64,000 nt of DNA, taken from positions 62,001 to 126,000 of the forward strand of contig NZ_PYNW01000008.1 in the NCBI RefSeq assembly GCF_003026105.1. Direction: 5' to 3'. The DNA is from Photobacterium sp. GB-56 (GTDB taxonomy: Bacteria > Pseudomonadota > Gammaproteobacteria > Enterobacterales > Vibrionaceae). Made by a program: the position numbers and the translations under genes. Under the pieces are notes generated by a model. The model was not told the origin of the DNA and ran no database searches. It saw nothing but the letters and a program-made list of their open reading frames with translations. Of the stretch, positions 55,743-64,000 are shown in pieces; position 1 is the first letter of the stretch; each line of letters opens with the position of its first letter.

Positions 55743-57653
55743 ATGTCTAAAGAAGCACCAGCATCATCCTTACCACTTATTATTGCCGGTCCTATTTTAC
55801 GGAAAGCGACAGCAACGCAATTAGTACTATGGTTTGTGACCACGGAACGATTGGATGCTACTTTTTACTTATATCAACAAGGTGATGATAATCCTTGCTA
55901 CCAAGCCATTATTGCAGATGAACATCAAATTCAAATTGGTAAACATGCATGGGTTGTACTCGCACAGTTTGAAGGTGAATTTGCAGTTAATACTCCACTT
56001 GCTTACCAGCTTGATACCCAGCAAGGGCTTTTAACCGATTTAATTCCGTCATTAACCTACGATAATGAATCCATGATCAACATAGTGATCAACACTAGAG
56101 CCGATTATGTGTTACATGGTTCTTGTCGTAACCCTCATTATCCAAGCAAAGACAGCTTAGTGGTAGCAGATAGTAAAGTGGCTGAGCAACCCATTCTTGA
56201 ACGCCCAAGTTTATTAATGATGAGTGGTGATCAAATTTACGCAGATCATGTTGCAGGTCCAACACTTGATGCGATTGAACAAGTGATCCAATTGCTAGGT
56301 TTACCTTCTGAAACGTTTGAACAGACTAGCATTGCAGATACAGAAGCCTTGTATCAGAGTCCTTATCATTTATATGGACGAGATAAATTATTACCAACGT
56401 ATATTGATACTCAAACATGGTTAGGTAAATTATTGCCTGATCGTGTTGTGCCTATCTTTAGCTCGCGAGAATGTGAAAATCATCTGATCAGTTTTAGTGA
56501 ATATTTTGCGATGTATTTGCTGGTATGGTCACCAACATTGTGGGATTGGGTTGATCGTAAACGGTTCGAGAAACAGAATTTCACCTGTGGTGGGGTCCAA
56601 ATTGCGGCTAAATGGCAGCAACAATGGCATCAAGAAAGCCATATTATGGATGATTTTGTTCAAGGTCTACCGCAAGTTCAGCGTTTGTTTGCACATATTC
56701 CGACGTATATGATTTTCGATGATCATGATGTGACGGATGATTATATGCTTAATCGTCGCTGGGAAACTGCAGCGTTTAATAACTTATTTTCACGCCGAAT
56801 TATTGGTAATGCACTCATGAGTTACTGGCTATGTCAGGCGTGGGGCAATGCTCCCGAGAAATTTGAACAGCCGTTCCTTGATGACGCCAAGCGCTACTTT
56901 GCTGAGCCCTGTAATCAAACACAAGATGCATTTATTGCGCGGTTAAATCAGTTTGAGCAGTGGCACTATACCATTTCAACCACACCTAAAATGGTGGTAT
57001 TAGATACGCGTACTCGACGTTGGCGTTCAGAATCGAATGATAACCGTCCATCAGGGTTAATGGATTGGGAAGCCATGATTGAGTTTCAGCAGGAATTATT
57101 ACATGAACCAGCGGTGATTATTGTCTCTGCCGCACCAATGTTCGGTGTAAAGTTTATTGAAACATTGCAACGAATGATGACATGGATAGGGCAACCGTTG
57201 CTTGTTGATGCAGAAAACTGGATGGCGCATCCGGGCTCTGCCAATACGCTATTGAGTATTTTTACCCATACCAAAACACCGACTCAATTTATTATTTTAT
57301 CTGGTGATGTTCATTATTCTTTTGCTTATGACATAACGCTTCGTAACCACAAAGGTAAATTTCATATTTATCAGATCACGTGTAGTGGTTTAAAAAATGA
57401 ATTCCCTAATCGGTTATTACGCTTTTGTGATGCAATGGATAGAGCATTATATAGTCCTCATTCCCCGTTAAACTGGTTTACCAAGCGTAAGAAATTGCTG
57501 ATTGAAAAGCGTGATCCTGATATTACAGGCGCGCACAGATTGGTGAATCGAAGTGCAATAGGAGAGTTATATCTTGCATCAGATGGTACGCCTAAAGTGA
57601 TAGAAATTTTAACTGCTGAAGGTGAAACTATCCATTTCCCAGTAAAAAAGTAA
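55743..57653 (+). CDS. PhoD-like alkaline phosphatase/phosphodiesterase
   Basis: 636 residues. Metal-binding blocks of the PhoD-like metallophosphatase family are visible: LMMSGDQIYADHVAGPTLD, MIFDDHDVTDDY and LSGDVHYSF. The first 130 residues form an all-beta N-terminal domain. There is no signal peptide or Tat motif, unlike exported PhoD, so it is probably cytosolic and may act on phosphodiesters or phospholipid-like compounds. It follows LysR after 80 bases in the same direction. ATG follows GAGAAGTAA. Confidence 0.9.
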   Translation: MSKEAPASSLPLIIAGPILRKATATQLVLWFVTTERLDATFYLYQQGDDNPCYQAIIADEHQIQIGKHAWVVLAQFEGEFAVNTPLAYQLDTQQGLLTDLIPSLTYDNESMINIVINTRADYVLHGSCRNPHYPSKDSLVVADSKVAEQPILERPSLLMMSGDQIYADHVAGPTLDAIEQVIQLLGLPSETFEQTSIADTEALYQSPYHLYGRDKLLPTYIDTQTWLGKLLPDRVVPIFSSRECENHLISFSEYFAMYLLVWSPTLWDWVDRKRFEKQNFTCGGVQIAAKWQQQWHQESHIMDDFVQGLPQVQRLFAHIPTYMIFDDHDVTDDYMLNRRWETAAFNNLFSRRIIGNALMSYWLCQAWGNAPEKFEQPFLDDAKRYFAEPCNQTQDAFIARLNQFEQWHYTISTTPKMVVLDTRTRRWRSESNDNRPSGLMDWEAMIEFQQELLHEPAVIIVSAAPMFGVKFIETLQRMMTWIGQPLLVDAENWMAHPGSANTLLSIFTHTKTPTQFIILSGDVHYSFAYDITLRNHKGKFHIYQITCSGLKNEFPNRLLRFCDAMDRALYSPHSPLNWFTKRKKLLIEKRDPDITGAHRLVNRSAIGELYLASDGTPKVIEILTAEGETIHFPVKK

Positions 57654-57865
57654 GGGTTATGTCAAACTGTGTTAACTGGGTGTCATTATTTTTTATCCTT
57701 GTTATAACAATGGGTTAAAGTACTGATGCTGATTATTTTTGAGTGTTTATTCATTTGTTTTCATTTTTTATAAGATTCTAGACATAAAATAGCTTAATTT
57801 GAGGGGCCTAAAATGCTAAATTGTAAGGCATTGCTCAAAGAGAGTTTGTTATAGGGTTACGTATT

Positions 57866-58219
57866 TTGAGAAAACGATTGATGAGCCAGTTATACAATGA
57901 AAAGGTATTTGTTGCCTTTTTGTTTTTATCTTTTGCAGGTTTGGCTGGGGCTCTTTTTTTCGTTGCTGAAAAGACTTATGACATTGATTCTGTTGCTGGT
58001 GAAGTAACAGAAACGTTCTCAAAGTTTGAAACTGAAGAACGAGAATTAGTTTTAAAAGTTATACCAGAAGACAGTGAAAAAGCAGTGAATGTTCCTATCA
58101 AGTCGAGTGTTTTTTGTCCGGTTGGTTCTGATGTTATACTGTTTAAAAAAGAATGTAAGTTATTCGGACCTACAGAATATGAGCTTATTTCATGTGGTTG
58201 TGATATTAATACTTATTAA
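57866..58219 (+). CDS. Small membrane-anchored protein, unknown
   Basis: About 112-117 residues. One N-terminal membrane helix (VFVAFLFLSFAGLAGALFFVA) followed by a polar domain with three cysteines near the end (VFCPVGSD, KKECKLFG, ISCGCDINTY), so an outward-facing, possibly disulfide-bonded domain is likely. The start is unclear: TTG at 57866 has AGGG ten bases upstream; ATG at 57881 lacks a site. No homologue recognised. Confidence 0.6.
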   Translation: MRKRLMSQLYNEKVFVAFLFLSFAGLAGALFFVAEKTYDIDSVAGEVTETFSKFETEERELVLKVIPEDSEKAVNVPIKSSVFCPVGSDVILFKKECKLFGPTEYELISCGCDINTY

Positions 58220-59216
58220 TATTAAATAAAGTAATAACTATTTATTTACATTGGAAAATTAATCTCTATTCATTCTATTCTCAAAGGTAAAGTCTTTTAC
58301 TCATTATCATAGCTTATAAAATTAAAACATAGTTATTACTTACATATTATGCACCTGAATGATGGATATCAAAACATATAAAAAGGAATATGTTAATTAG
58401 TTAATAAAAGATGGTGTGGAAATGTTCGCAGTACAGGTTAATTACTTTTAAGGTACTACAACTTTTTCATTATTACTATTAGTATCACAACCGATATGGA
58501 TTATACGTTTTGATGTGTTAGTACTTAAGAATAAGATTCCTGGGCAATCAGAAACTGAATATATAGAACAATTATTATTGTTGGTTAACGCATTTTGCTA
58601 CGCTTATATCGGGTGTGTTAGCTGATATCACCGCTGTGTTTCTGTGCTCGTCTCCGCTTTTTTACATGTATGTTTATCCGTGAATTAGGTTCATTTTTTG
58701 ATTAATATATTCATCATAGTTTTTGGATCGCATCTGCCTTAATCGTCGTTATTTCCGCAATAGGGTATGCACTAACGGATAGAAAAAACACACTATTAAA
58801 TTTAGAATTTTTTTGATAAATAATAGCTTCTCATTACATTGTTTAGGTCTTGAAATATTATTTGTCTTTTCTGTTTATTTTTAATGGGCAGTTTTTCTTA
58901 GGCAATGGGTGATTATTATATAAGGGTTGTGAAAAGTATAGAATAATAAATGTATTCAAAATTGACATGGTTGTTATTAATATATTGAATATTTCAATTA
59001 ATGAGAAATTCTACCTCTTAGAAAAAGAATGGAAAATAATGTTATATTATTTTCCATTTTTCATATTTTCCATCTTGAATTAAAAGAGATTTAATACCTA
59101 AAAGTAATAAATTGACCTATTATTGACTTGGAAATGACGTCATTAAGACATAGGTTTATCTAGTAGATAGATACTGTCAGGGTCATATTAAAACAGTATT
59201 CGTTACAGGGGTTTGT
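58220..59216. other. AT-rich region with decayed gene
   Basis: Almost 1 kb without an intact gene. It includes a degenerate membrane-protein gene (58452-58816). The remaining parts, 58220-58440 and 58830-59216, are very AT-rich and without visible repeat or hairpin structure. The last 150 bases probably hold the promoter of the lipoprotein genes. Confidence 0.5.
58452..58816 (+). pseudogene. Decayed membrane-protein gene
   Basis: Two open segments in different frames read like one membrane protein. The first (58452-58625) encodes TFSLLLLVSQPIWIIRF and KNKIPGQSETEYIEQLL, ending at a TGA. The second (58670-58816) encodes MFIRELGSFFD, a TAA, then WIASALIVVISAIGYALTD before the final TGA. At least one frameshift and two in-frame stops interrupt it. 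No start codon or ribosome site is preserved. The family is not recognised. Confidence 0.5.
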
Positions 59217-60005
59217 ATGAAAAAAACAATTATCGCGATGACTATTGCAGGTTTATTTTTAGTTGGTTGTGATCAGGCAAAACAAAATACAGCTACAGAT
59301 AGTACATCTGCTGCCCAACATTCAACCGTTGAAATGAAAGATAAAGTGACGGAACAATCAGGTACGGCGTTAGATGCAACTAAAAATACGGTGTCCGATG
59401 CTGCTGACGTAGTCAAAGATCAAACCAACAAAATGGTTGATAAAGCGGCTGAATTAAGTGATTCAGCGGTTACAAAAGCGTCGGAGATGACAGATGCTGT
59501 AAAAGAGAAAACAACTGACATGGTTAATAAATCAAAGCAAGTTGTTGATGATTCTGTTGATTCTATGAAAGAAAAAGCATCTGAATTGAAAACCTCTTTA
59601 ACAAATTCATCAGCCGATGAAAAGACGTCTGCGGCAGTTGCAGAAATGAATAGTTCAGTATCAGAAGTAAAAGATACTGTTGCTGATGATTCAAAAGCGT
59701 TAATAGATGTGACAAAAGAAAAAGCAACTGAAGCGTCTGATGCGGTCAATAAAGCTGAAGATTCCGCGGATCATTCAATGGATGAAATGAAACATTCAGC
59801 GACAGAAATGAAAGATGCTGCAGTGGATAAAACAGCAGTGACAGAAGATAACGTAAAAAATGCCGCAAATGATGCAATGAAGTCTGTCGATGATTCAGCT
59901 CAAGCTGCGCAAAAAAAAGCCGCTGAAATGACCGATTCTGCTGTTGATAAAACAGAAAATGCTGCTGATGATTTAGAGAAAAAAGCATCAGATTTACTAA
60001 ATTAA
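59217..60005 (+). CDS. Lipoprotein with long amphipathic helical repeats
   Basis: 262 residues. The signal sequence ends in LVGC (Cys18), so it is lipidated; the following Asp (CDQ) is the classical inner-membrane retention signal in E. coli. The mature chain is Ala/Lys/Asp/Glu/Thr-rich with irregular 11-residue-like repeats (DAADVVKDQTNKMVDKA, SEMTDAVKEKTTDMVNKS), resembling LEA or apolipoprotein-type helices. It may associate with membranes or protect against stress; this is inferred from composition. GTTACAGGGG precedes ATG. It is the first of three adjacent lipoprotein genes. Confidence 0.88.
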   Translation: MKKTIIAMTIAGLFLVGCDQAKQNTATDSTSAAQHSTVEMKDKVTEQSGTALDATKNTVSDAADVVKDQTNKMVDKAAELSDSAVTKASEMTDAVKEKTTDMVNKSKQVVDDSVDSMKEKASELKTSLTNSSADEKTSAAVAEMNSSVSEVKDTVADDSKALIDVTKEKATEASDAVNKAEDSADHSMDEMKHSATEMKDAAVDKTAVTEDNVKNAANDAMKSVDDSAQAAQKKAAEMTDSAVDKTENAADDLEKKASDLLN

Positions 60006-60095
60006 GCGTCCTAAAATTTCGAATATTATAGCAAGATACCGTGAAACTCTCAGTTGCGAGTTTCAAGGTATCTTGTTTTTTCTAAGGAGATTAAG

Positions 60096-60401
60096 ATGAA
60101 AAAAACATTATTAGTTGCTGCAATTCTCGGTTTAGCACTTGTTGGCTGCGACCAAAGCACAGATAAAACCGCGACAGATATGCAAAACAAGGCATCAGAT
60201 ACCGCAACACAAGTGATTGATTCAACCAAAGCAGTTGCCAATGATGCTGTTGATGCCACAAAGCAAGCGGCTGACGATACAGCAAAAGCGGCGAATGATG
60301 TTGCAGATAAAGCAGTTGATGCCACAAAAGAGATGGCAGATGATGCAGGCAAAGCTGCGGACAATATGAAAGACGCAGTTAAGGATGCAACTGCTGAGTA
60401 A
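60096..60401 (+). CDS. Small lipoprotein with helical repeats
   Basis: 101 residues. MKKTLLVAAILGLALVGCDQ (lipobox LVGC) is nearly the same as the leaders of its two neighbours. The mature part is Ala/Asp/Lys-rich with repeats such as AVDATKQAADDTAKAANDV. ATG at 60096 lies behind AAGGAGATTAAG, the same leader as the next gene. It resembles a shortened copy of the 262-residue neighbour. No catalytic motif. Confidence 0.88.
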   Translation: MKKTLLVAAILGLALVGCDQSTDKTATDMQNKASDTATQVIDSTKAVANDAVDATKQAADDTAKAANDVADKAVDATKEMADDAGKAADNMKDAVKDATAE

Positions 60402-60483
60402 TTGATAACATAGTTTATTATGGTGTTCTGTTTTATGACGTGTACATATCCATAATATTTTGTGTTATTTCAAGGAGATTAAG

Positions 60484-60948
60484 ATGAAAAAAACACTTTT
60501 AGCTACAGCCCTTCTTGGTTTAGTACTTGTGGGTTGTGATCAAGCTTCAGATAAAACGTCACCAACGGCATCTGCGGCGAATGATCAAATTACAGAATTA
60601 TCACAGGCTGCTGATAATGCGAAGAACTCACTTGATTGGATGGGGGAGTATACAGGTATTGAGCCTTGTGCTGATTGTTCTGGAATTGAAACAAGCTTAA
60701 CGCTAAAAGACAATGGCACTTACATTTTAGATCAAACTTATCAAGATAAAGAAACCAAACCTTTAACTACAGAAGGTAAGTTTGACTGGAATGATAAAGG
60801 CGATACGATCACCTTGAATTTAGGTGGTGGTCAAACAGCTCAGTATTTCGTGGGTGAACAACGTATCTTCCATTTAGATAAAGATGGTAAGCGTGTCCAA
60901 GGTGATCTTGCTGATGCGTATACATTAAAAAAACAAGATCACAAATAA
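60484..60948 (+). CDS. NlpE-like lipoprotein
   Basis: 154 residues. The leader MKKTLLATALLGLVLVGCDQ (lipobox LVGC) matches its neighbours. The mature domain has YTGIEPCADCSGIETSLTL, the NlpE N-terminal (copper-resistance lipoprotein) signature with CxxC, and a beta-barrel-like region GTYILDQTY, TLNLGGGQ. E. coli NlpE activates the Cpx response on envelope stress and adhesion, but has a further C-terminal domain absent here. The start lies behind AAGGAGATTAAG. Confidence 0.9.
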   Translation: MKKTLLATALLGLVLVGCDQASDKTSPTASAANDQITELSQAADNAKNSLDWMGEYTGIEPCADCSGIETSLTLKDNGTYILDQTYQDKETKPLTTEGKFDWNDKGDTITLNLGGGQTAQYFVGEQRIFHLDKDGKRVQGDLADAYTLKKQDHK

Positions 60949-60984
60949 CCCATTATGCTCGGAACACTTTGTTGTTAGCATATA

Positions 60985-61012
60985 TATTAAGCCCTGATCA
61001 CAGGGCTTAATT
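60985..61012. terminator. Bidirectional terminator
   Basis: AAGCCCTG (60989-60996), loop ATCA, CAGGGCTT (61001-61008), weak T tract, between the lipoprotein and LysR genes. Confidence 0.7.
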
Positions 61013-61051
61013 TATATCTAGTGCTAGGATATGCGATGAAGATCGCGAGTA

Positions 61052-61957
61052 TTACTGAGAGCGTTGGATTTCATCATCTACCCAGCGTAAGAGTTGCTTA
61101 ATCGCTCGTGAAAGCACTTGGTTTTGACGCACGATATATCCCAAACTGGTTGTCGGGAAATCAGGCAGTGGTGTTATTTGTGTTTGTAAGTGTGGTTTTG
61201 AATGTAAAGAAAAACTCGGTACTATTGCGACACCAAATCCCGCTTCCGCCCAATCAATCTGCGCATCTACACTGCCTACTTCCATTACATGGTATTTTTT
61301 TAATTTTAATAAAGGCAATGCCATATCAATTAATTCACGGGTTCGGGTATCGTGGCCGAGCAAAATCAAGGTGGGTTCTTCTGCTGCGAGAGGTTCGGCT
61401 GGGATAATTTGTGAAGGGTTAGCCGACAATGCCTGCCAGCGTGATAAGCCATTACCTAATGCGCACCATTTAACTTGTCGTAATTCAGTAAAATGCAGTG
61501 GTTGACTCTCTTTCTGTGCAATAACGAACCCAAGATCCGCTTTCGCGCTTTTGACTAACTCGGTTGCTTGAGATGAAGTGGTATTAAAAAGAGACAGATC
61601 AATCCCCGGATATTCTTTCTTGAAAGACTGAAAAGGGCTAATTAATAACAAACGAGAAATAATATCACTGGCTGCTATGGTTAAAGTACCGCGATTAAGC
61701 TCATTGATAGCGTTCAGATCGGCCTGACAAATTTGCAGTTCCATTAAAGTATTTTCTGCACTTTGTAACAGACGTTCACCGGCTTGAGTTAAACGAAAAG
61801 GGTTACGCTCAATTAACTTAACCCGCGTGGTTTGTTCTAATTGCTTGAGATGAAGGCTTACATTAGGTTGCGTCATATGTAGCGCAGCTGCAGTTTTACC
61901 AAAGTGCTGGTGCTTTGCCAAAGCGACAAAGGTATTGAGCCAGTGGATATCAATCAT
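61052..61957 (-). CDS. LysR-family transcriptional regulator
   Basis: 301 residues. HTH region: WLNTFVALAKHQHFGKTAAAL, then HMTQPNVSLHLKQLEQTTRVKLIERN, typical LysR (segments). The effector domain starts near 90 (GTLTIAASDIISRLLLISPF). It is divergent from the PurA-like gene across 180 bases, so a link is possible. The ligand is unknown. Confidence 0.94.
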   Translation of the reverse strand: MIDIHWLNTFVALAKHQHFGKTAAALHMTQPNVSLHLKQLEQTTRVKLIERNPFRLTQAGERLLQSAENTLMELQICQADLNAINELNRGTLTIAASDIISRLLLISPFQSFKKEYPGIDLSLFNTTSSQATELVKSAKADLGFVIAQKESQPLHFTELRQVKWCALGNGLSRWQALSANPSQIIPAEPLAAEEPTLILLGHDTRTRELIDMALPLLKLKKYHVMEVGSVDAQIDWAEAGFGVAIVPSFSLHSKPHLQTQITPLPDFPTTSLGYIVRQNQVLSRAIKQLLRWVDDEIQRSQ

Positions 61958-62136
61958 ATTCGCAATGATTTCCTAAGCAGTAGATGATATTTATTATCAT
62001 ACATAACATATTGAGTAGAGAAGATTAACCATACTCCATATATGATATTCTTATCAAGTTAATAACGATTATTAATTATTCTTATTGACTAGATGAGCAT
62101 AGGATAGGTGTCATTGCTTTTGAGGAGATTTAAATT

Positions 62137-63393
62137 ATGTCGTCTATTGTTGTTGTTGGTGCTAACTGGGGTGATGAAGGTAAAGGTCGTATTGTTGATT
62201 ATTTAGCAGACCAAGCTTCAGCAAGTATCCGTTTCCAAGGTGGTAATAACGCAGGTCACACTGTTGTTAACGATTTTGGTACGTTCAAATTGCACCAATT
62301 ACCTAGCGGCGTATTTAATCCTGATTGTATTGCTGTGTTAGGCCCTGGCATGGTGATCAGCCCTGAAAAACTGTCTTTAGAAATCGAAGAAGTAGCAACA
62401 TCAGGTGTTGAAGTGAAACTTTGCATCTCAGATCGTGCAACATTATGTCTACCGCTTCACGCACTGGAAGATACCTTAGAAGAACAACGTCTAGGTGATG
62501 GTGCTTACGGTTCAACACGTCAAGGTATCGCTCCTGCATACGGCGATCGTGTAATGAAAAAAGGTATTCTTGTTGGTTGGTTAAAACAACCTGCAGTGTT
62601 ACGTGAACGTATTCAATTCATGATGGATTGGAAACTTCCTCAACTTAAAGCGCTATACCCATCTTTTGAATTCACCCAAACAGCAGAAGAAATGACAGAG
62701 TGGCTATTAGAGGTTTCTCAACCTTGGCGTGACAGTATTTGTAACGTAACAGAGCCACTTAAAGCACTACAAAAAGAAGACAAAACGTTGTTGTTTGAAG
62801 CACAACTGGGTGCGGGTCGTGACTTAGTTTACGGTGAATACCCATGGACAACATCTTCTAACGTAACTGCAGCTTACGCTGGTATTGGTAGTGGTTTACC
62901 TGCTCTTCATCCTGAGCGTGTTATTGCAGTAGCAAAAGCATTCAGCTCTTCAGTAGGTACGGGTACGTTGATCACTGCAATGGAAGATCAAGATCAATTC
63001 CGTGAAGATGCAAAAGAATTCGGTGCAACAACCGGTCGCCCACGTGATATGGGTTACTTCGATGCAGTGGCTACTCGTAACGGTGTTGAACTACAAGCAG
63101 CAACTGAAATTGCACTAACTAAGATCGACTGCTTAACAGGTATGAAAGATCTGAAAATCTGTGTGGCTTACAACGGTGAGCATACTGAAAACCCAATTTG
63201 GCCTCAAACTGCATCACTAACGGCTGTATACGAGCAAATGACTGGTTGGGAAGAAGATATTACAGGTTGTCGTACATTTGAATCGCTACCTAAAGGTGCA
63301 CAAGAGTACGTACTTCGTATTGAAGAGCTAATGGGCGTGCCAGTTAAAATGGTCTCTGTTGGTCCTGAGCGTGATCAAATGATCCTTCGCTAA
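62137..63393 (+). CDS. purA: Adenylosuccinate synthetase family protein, divergent
   Basis: Members join IMP and aspartate using GTP to give adenylosuccinate. 418 residues. The P-loop-like segment NWGDEGKGRIVD keeps the catalytic Asp, and NNAGHTVV keeps the catalytic His. Differences from E. coli PurA: GGNNAGH for GGHNAGH, YGSTRQGIAPAYGDR for GTTGRGIGPAY, FEAQLGAGRDLVYGEYPWTTSSN-type sequence (core FEAQLGAGRDL) for FEGAQGTLLD, and the aspartate loop TTGRPRDMGYFD where E. coli has TTGRRRRTGWLD. This marks a separate PurA subgroup. It could be a second adenylosuccinate synthetase or a ligase with another substrate. AGGAGATT precedes the ATG. It has its own terminator. Confidence 0.88.
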   Translation: MSSIVVVGANWGDEGKGRIVDYLADQASASIRFQGGNNAGHTVVNDFGTFKLHQLPSGVFNPDCIAVLGPGMVISPEKLSLEIEEVATSGVEVKLCISDRATLCLPLHALEDTLEEQRLGDGAYGSTRQGIAPAYGDRVMKKGILVGWLKQPAVLRERIQFMMDWKLPQLKALYPSFEFTQTAEEMTEWLLEVSQPWRDSICNVTEPLKALQKEDKTLLFEAQLGAGRDLVYGEYPWTTSSNVTAAYAGIGSGLPALHPERVIAVAKAFSSSVGTGTLITAMEDQDQFREDAKEFGATTGRPRDMGYFDAVATRNGVELQAATEIALTKIDCLTGMKDLKICVAYNGEHTENPIWPQTASLTAVYEQMTGWEEDITGCRTFESLPKGAQEYVLRIEELMGVPVKMVSVGPERDQMILR

Positions 63394-63415
63394 TATACGT
63401 TCAAAGTAAAAAATA

Positions 63416-63457
63416 AAAACAGCGGTCGTGTTAATTATTAACACGACCGCTGTTGTA
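63416..63457. terminator. Long perfect hairpin, probable bidirectional terminator
   Basis: A 17-bp perfect stem, AACAGCGGTCGTGTTAA (63418-63434) with its complement (63438-63454), three-base loop, short T tracts, between convergent genes. Confidence 0.8.
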
Positions 63458-63461
63458 TTTG

Positions 63462-64000
63462 TTATTCTAAGCCGCCGCTGTTACTGTTTTTTTCTGTTGT
63501 ATCTTTTGCATAAATAATACGCGTTAATTTAGGCGCAATAAGTAATGTAATCAGAGCTATTGCGGCTGTACCAACACCAATTTCATTAAACACTTTGCTA
63601 TATATGATAAGTGTCTGATGTGGGTCATCAATATTACTCGGTACTGCTGTTAATGATGCTACCCAGCCACCGATAACAGCCGCTGTTGCAGAGGTTAAGA
63701 ACCACATTCCCATAGCAAAGCCCATCATACGTTGTGGTACAAGCTGTGCCACCATGGCTAAACCTAGACCTGATACCAATAATTCACCAATAGACTGGAA
63801 TAGGTAAGAGACCACTAACCAACCAGAATTAATAATGCTTTGGCTATTTGCAAACTTAGCACCTACTGGAAGGACTAAGAAAGCAAGGCTACATAGCACC
63901 ATACCGAATGCAAATTTGAACGGCATTGAAAAGCGTTCGCCTAGCTTATTGTAAAGAATCGCTAATAGTGGGCTTGCAAGCATAATCCACATTGGGTTTA
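63462..64000 (-). CDS. POT-family peptide/proton symporter, C-terminal part
   Basis: Only the last 180 or so residues lie in the window; the frame continues through position 64000 ([17 protein letters not shown]). The segment has five or so membrane helices. [26 protein letters not shown], then [36 protein letters not shown] (core [21 protein letters not shown]), are the conserved C-terminal blocks of DtpA/DtpB-type proton-coupled oligopeptide transporters. It is read toward the PurA-like gene. Confidence 0.93.
   Translation of the reverse strand, partial: NPMWIMLASPLLAILYNKLGERFSMPFKFAFGMVLCSLAFLVLPVGAKFANSQSIINSGWLVVSYLFQSIGELLVSGLGLAMVAQLVPQRMMGFAMGMWFLTSATAAVIGGWVASLTAVPSNIDDPHQTLIIYSKVFNEIGVGTAAIALITLLIAPKLTRIIYAKDTTEKNSNSGGLE

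Noticed and set aside
62137..63393. PurZ-type (2-aminoadenine pathway) enzyme
   Set aside because: The catalytic Asp in GDEGKG is retained, whereas PurZ proteins replace it.

Overview
The window looks like a piece of a Vibrionaceae chromosome, most likely Photobacterium or a close relative. This is an inference from protein style, low GC, long AT-rich intergenic stretches and the gene set: chitin-active AA10 and GH19 enzymes, a phaB-phaA-phaP-phaC polyhydroxybutyrate locus, BCCT and ProXWV osmolyte uptake, SstT, a large Bat/MoxR block and an H-NS protein. The mixture of accessory metabolism, transporters and regulators would suit the second chromosome, but the sequence alone does not prove that. 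I see no rRNA, tRNA, insertion sequence, prophage or CRISPR array.

Layout. 1-500: frameshifted remnant of alanine dehydrogenase, an unidentified scrap and a terminator. 0.5-9 kb: hns, a secreted chitin-active lytic polysaccharide monooxygenase, a BCCT transporter, a small ABM-domain protein, a small conserved protein and a secreted GH19 chitinase with a potentially structured leader. 9-19 kb: corA (behind a hairpin-rich 0.5-kb leader) and guaC (promoter followed at once by a terminator hairpin), a small orphan gene, an AraC regulator, the yibI-yibH membrane-fusion pair, a CPA2 antiporter without a regulatory domain, two small unknown genes and sstT. 19.4-26.5 kb: one minus-strand operon moxR-DUF58-DUF4381-batA-batBC-batD with overlapping genes. 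27-31.5 kb: PHB synthesis. 31.7-38.5 kb: an orphan polyprenyl-phosphate sugar transferase, a HhH protein, DUF1496, YfcZ, a rearranged RecQ helicase, a small secreted protein, YqhA and phospholipase A. 38.7-43.6 kb: an RND efflux pair with a divergent TetR regulator and a candidate operator between them. 43.8-48.7 kb: a BOF-domain protein, a Cof-type HAD phosphatase and proXWV. 48.9-53.2 kb: response regulator, sensor kinase and an orphan sugar-binding protein in one apparent operon, then an esterase. 53.3-57.7 kb: MATE pump and divergent LysR, then a PhoD-like phosphatase. 57.8-61 kb: a small membrane protein, a decayed membrane-protein gene, and three tandem lipoprotein genes with nearly identical leaders. 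61-64 kb: LysR regulator divergent from an unusual PurA-family enzyme, and the end of a POT peptide transporter.

How the genes fit together. The two secreted enzymes can act jointly on chitin (oxidative and hydrolytic cleavage). PhaB, PhaA, PhaC and PhaP make and coat PHB granules from acetyl-CoA. BCCT and ProXWV import compatible solutes. The Bat block is a self-contained MoxR/VWA envelope system. Convergent gene ends are nearly all separated by strong bidirectional hairpins.

Most worth following up: the structured leader candidates upstream of corA and the GH19 gene, the promoter-proximal terminator of guaC, the two-component system carrying its own sugar-binding protein but no permease, the divergent PurA, and the lipoprotein array.
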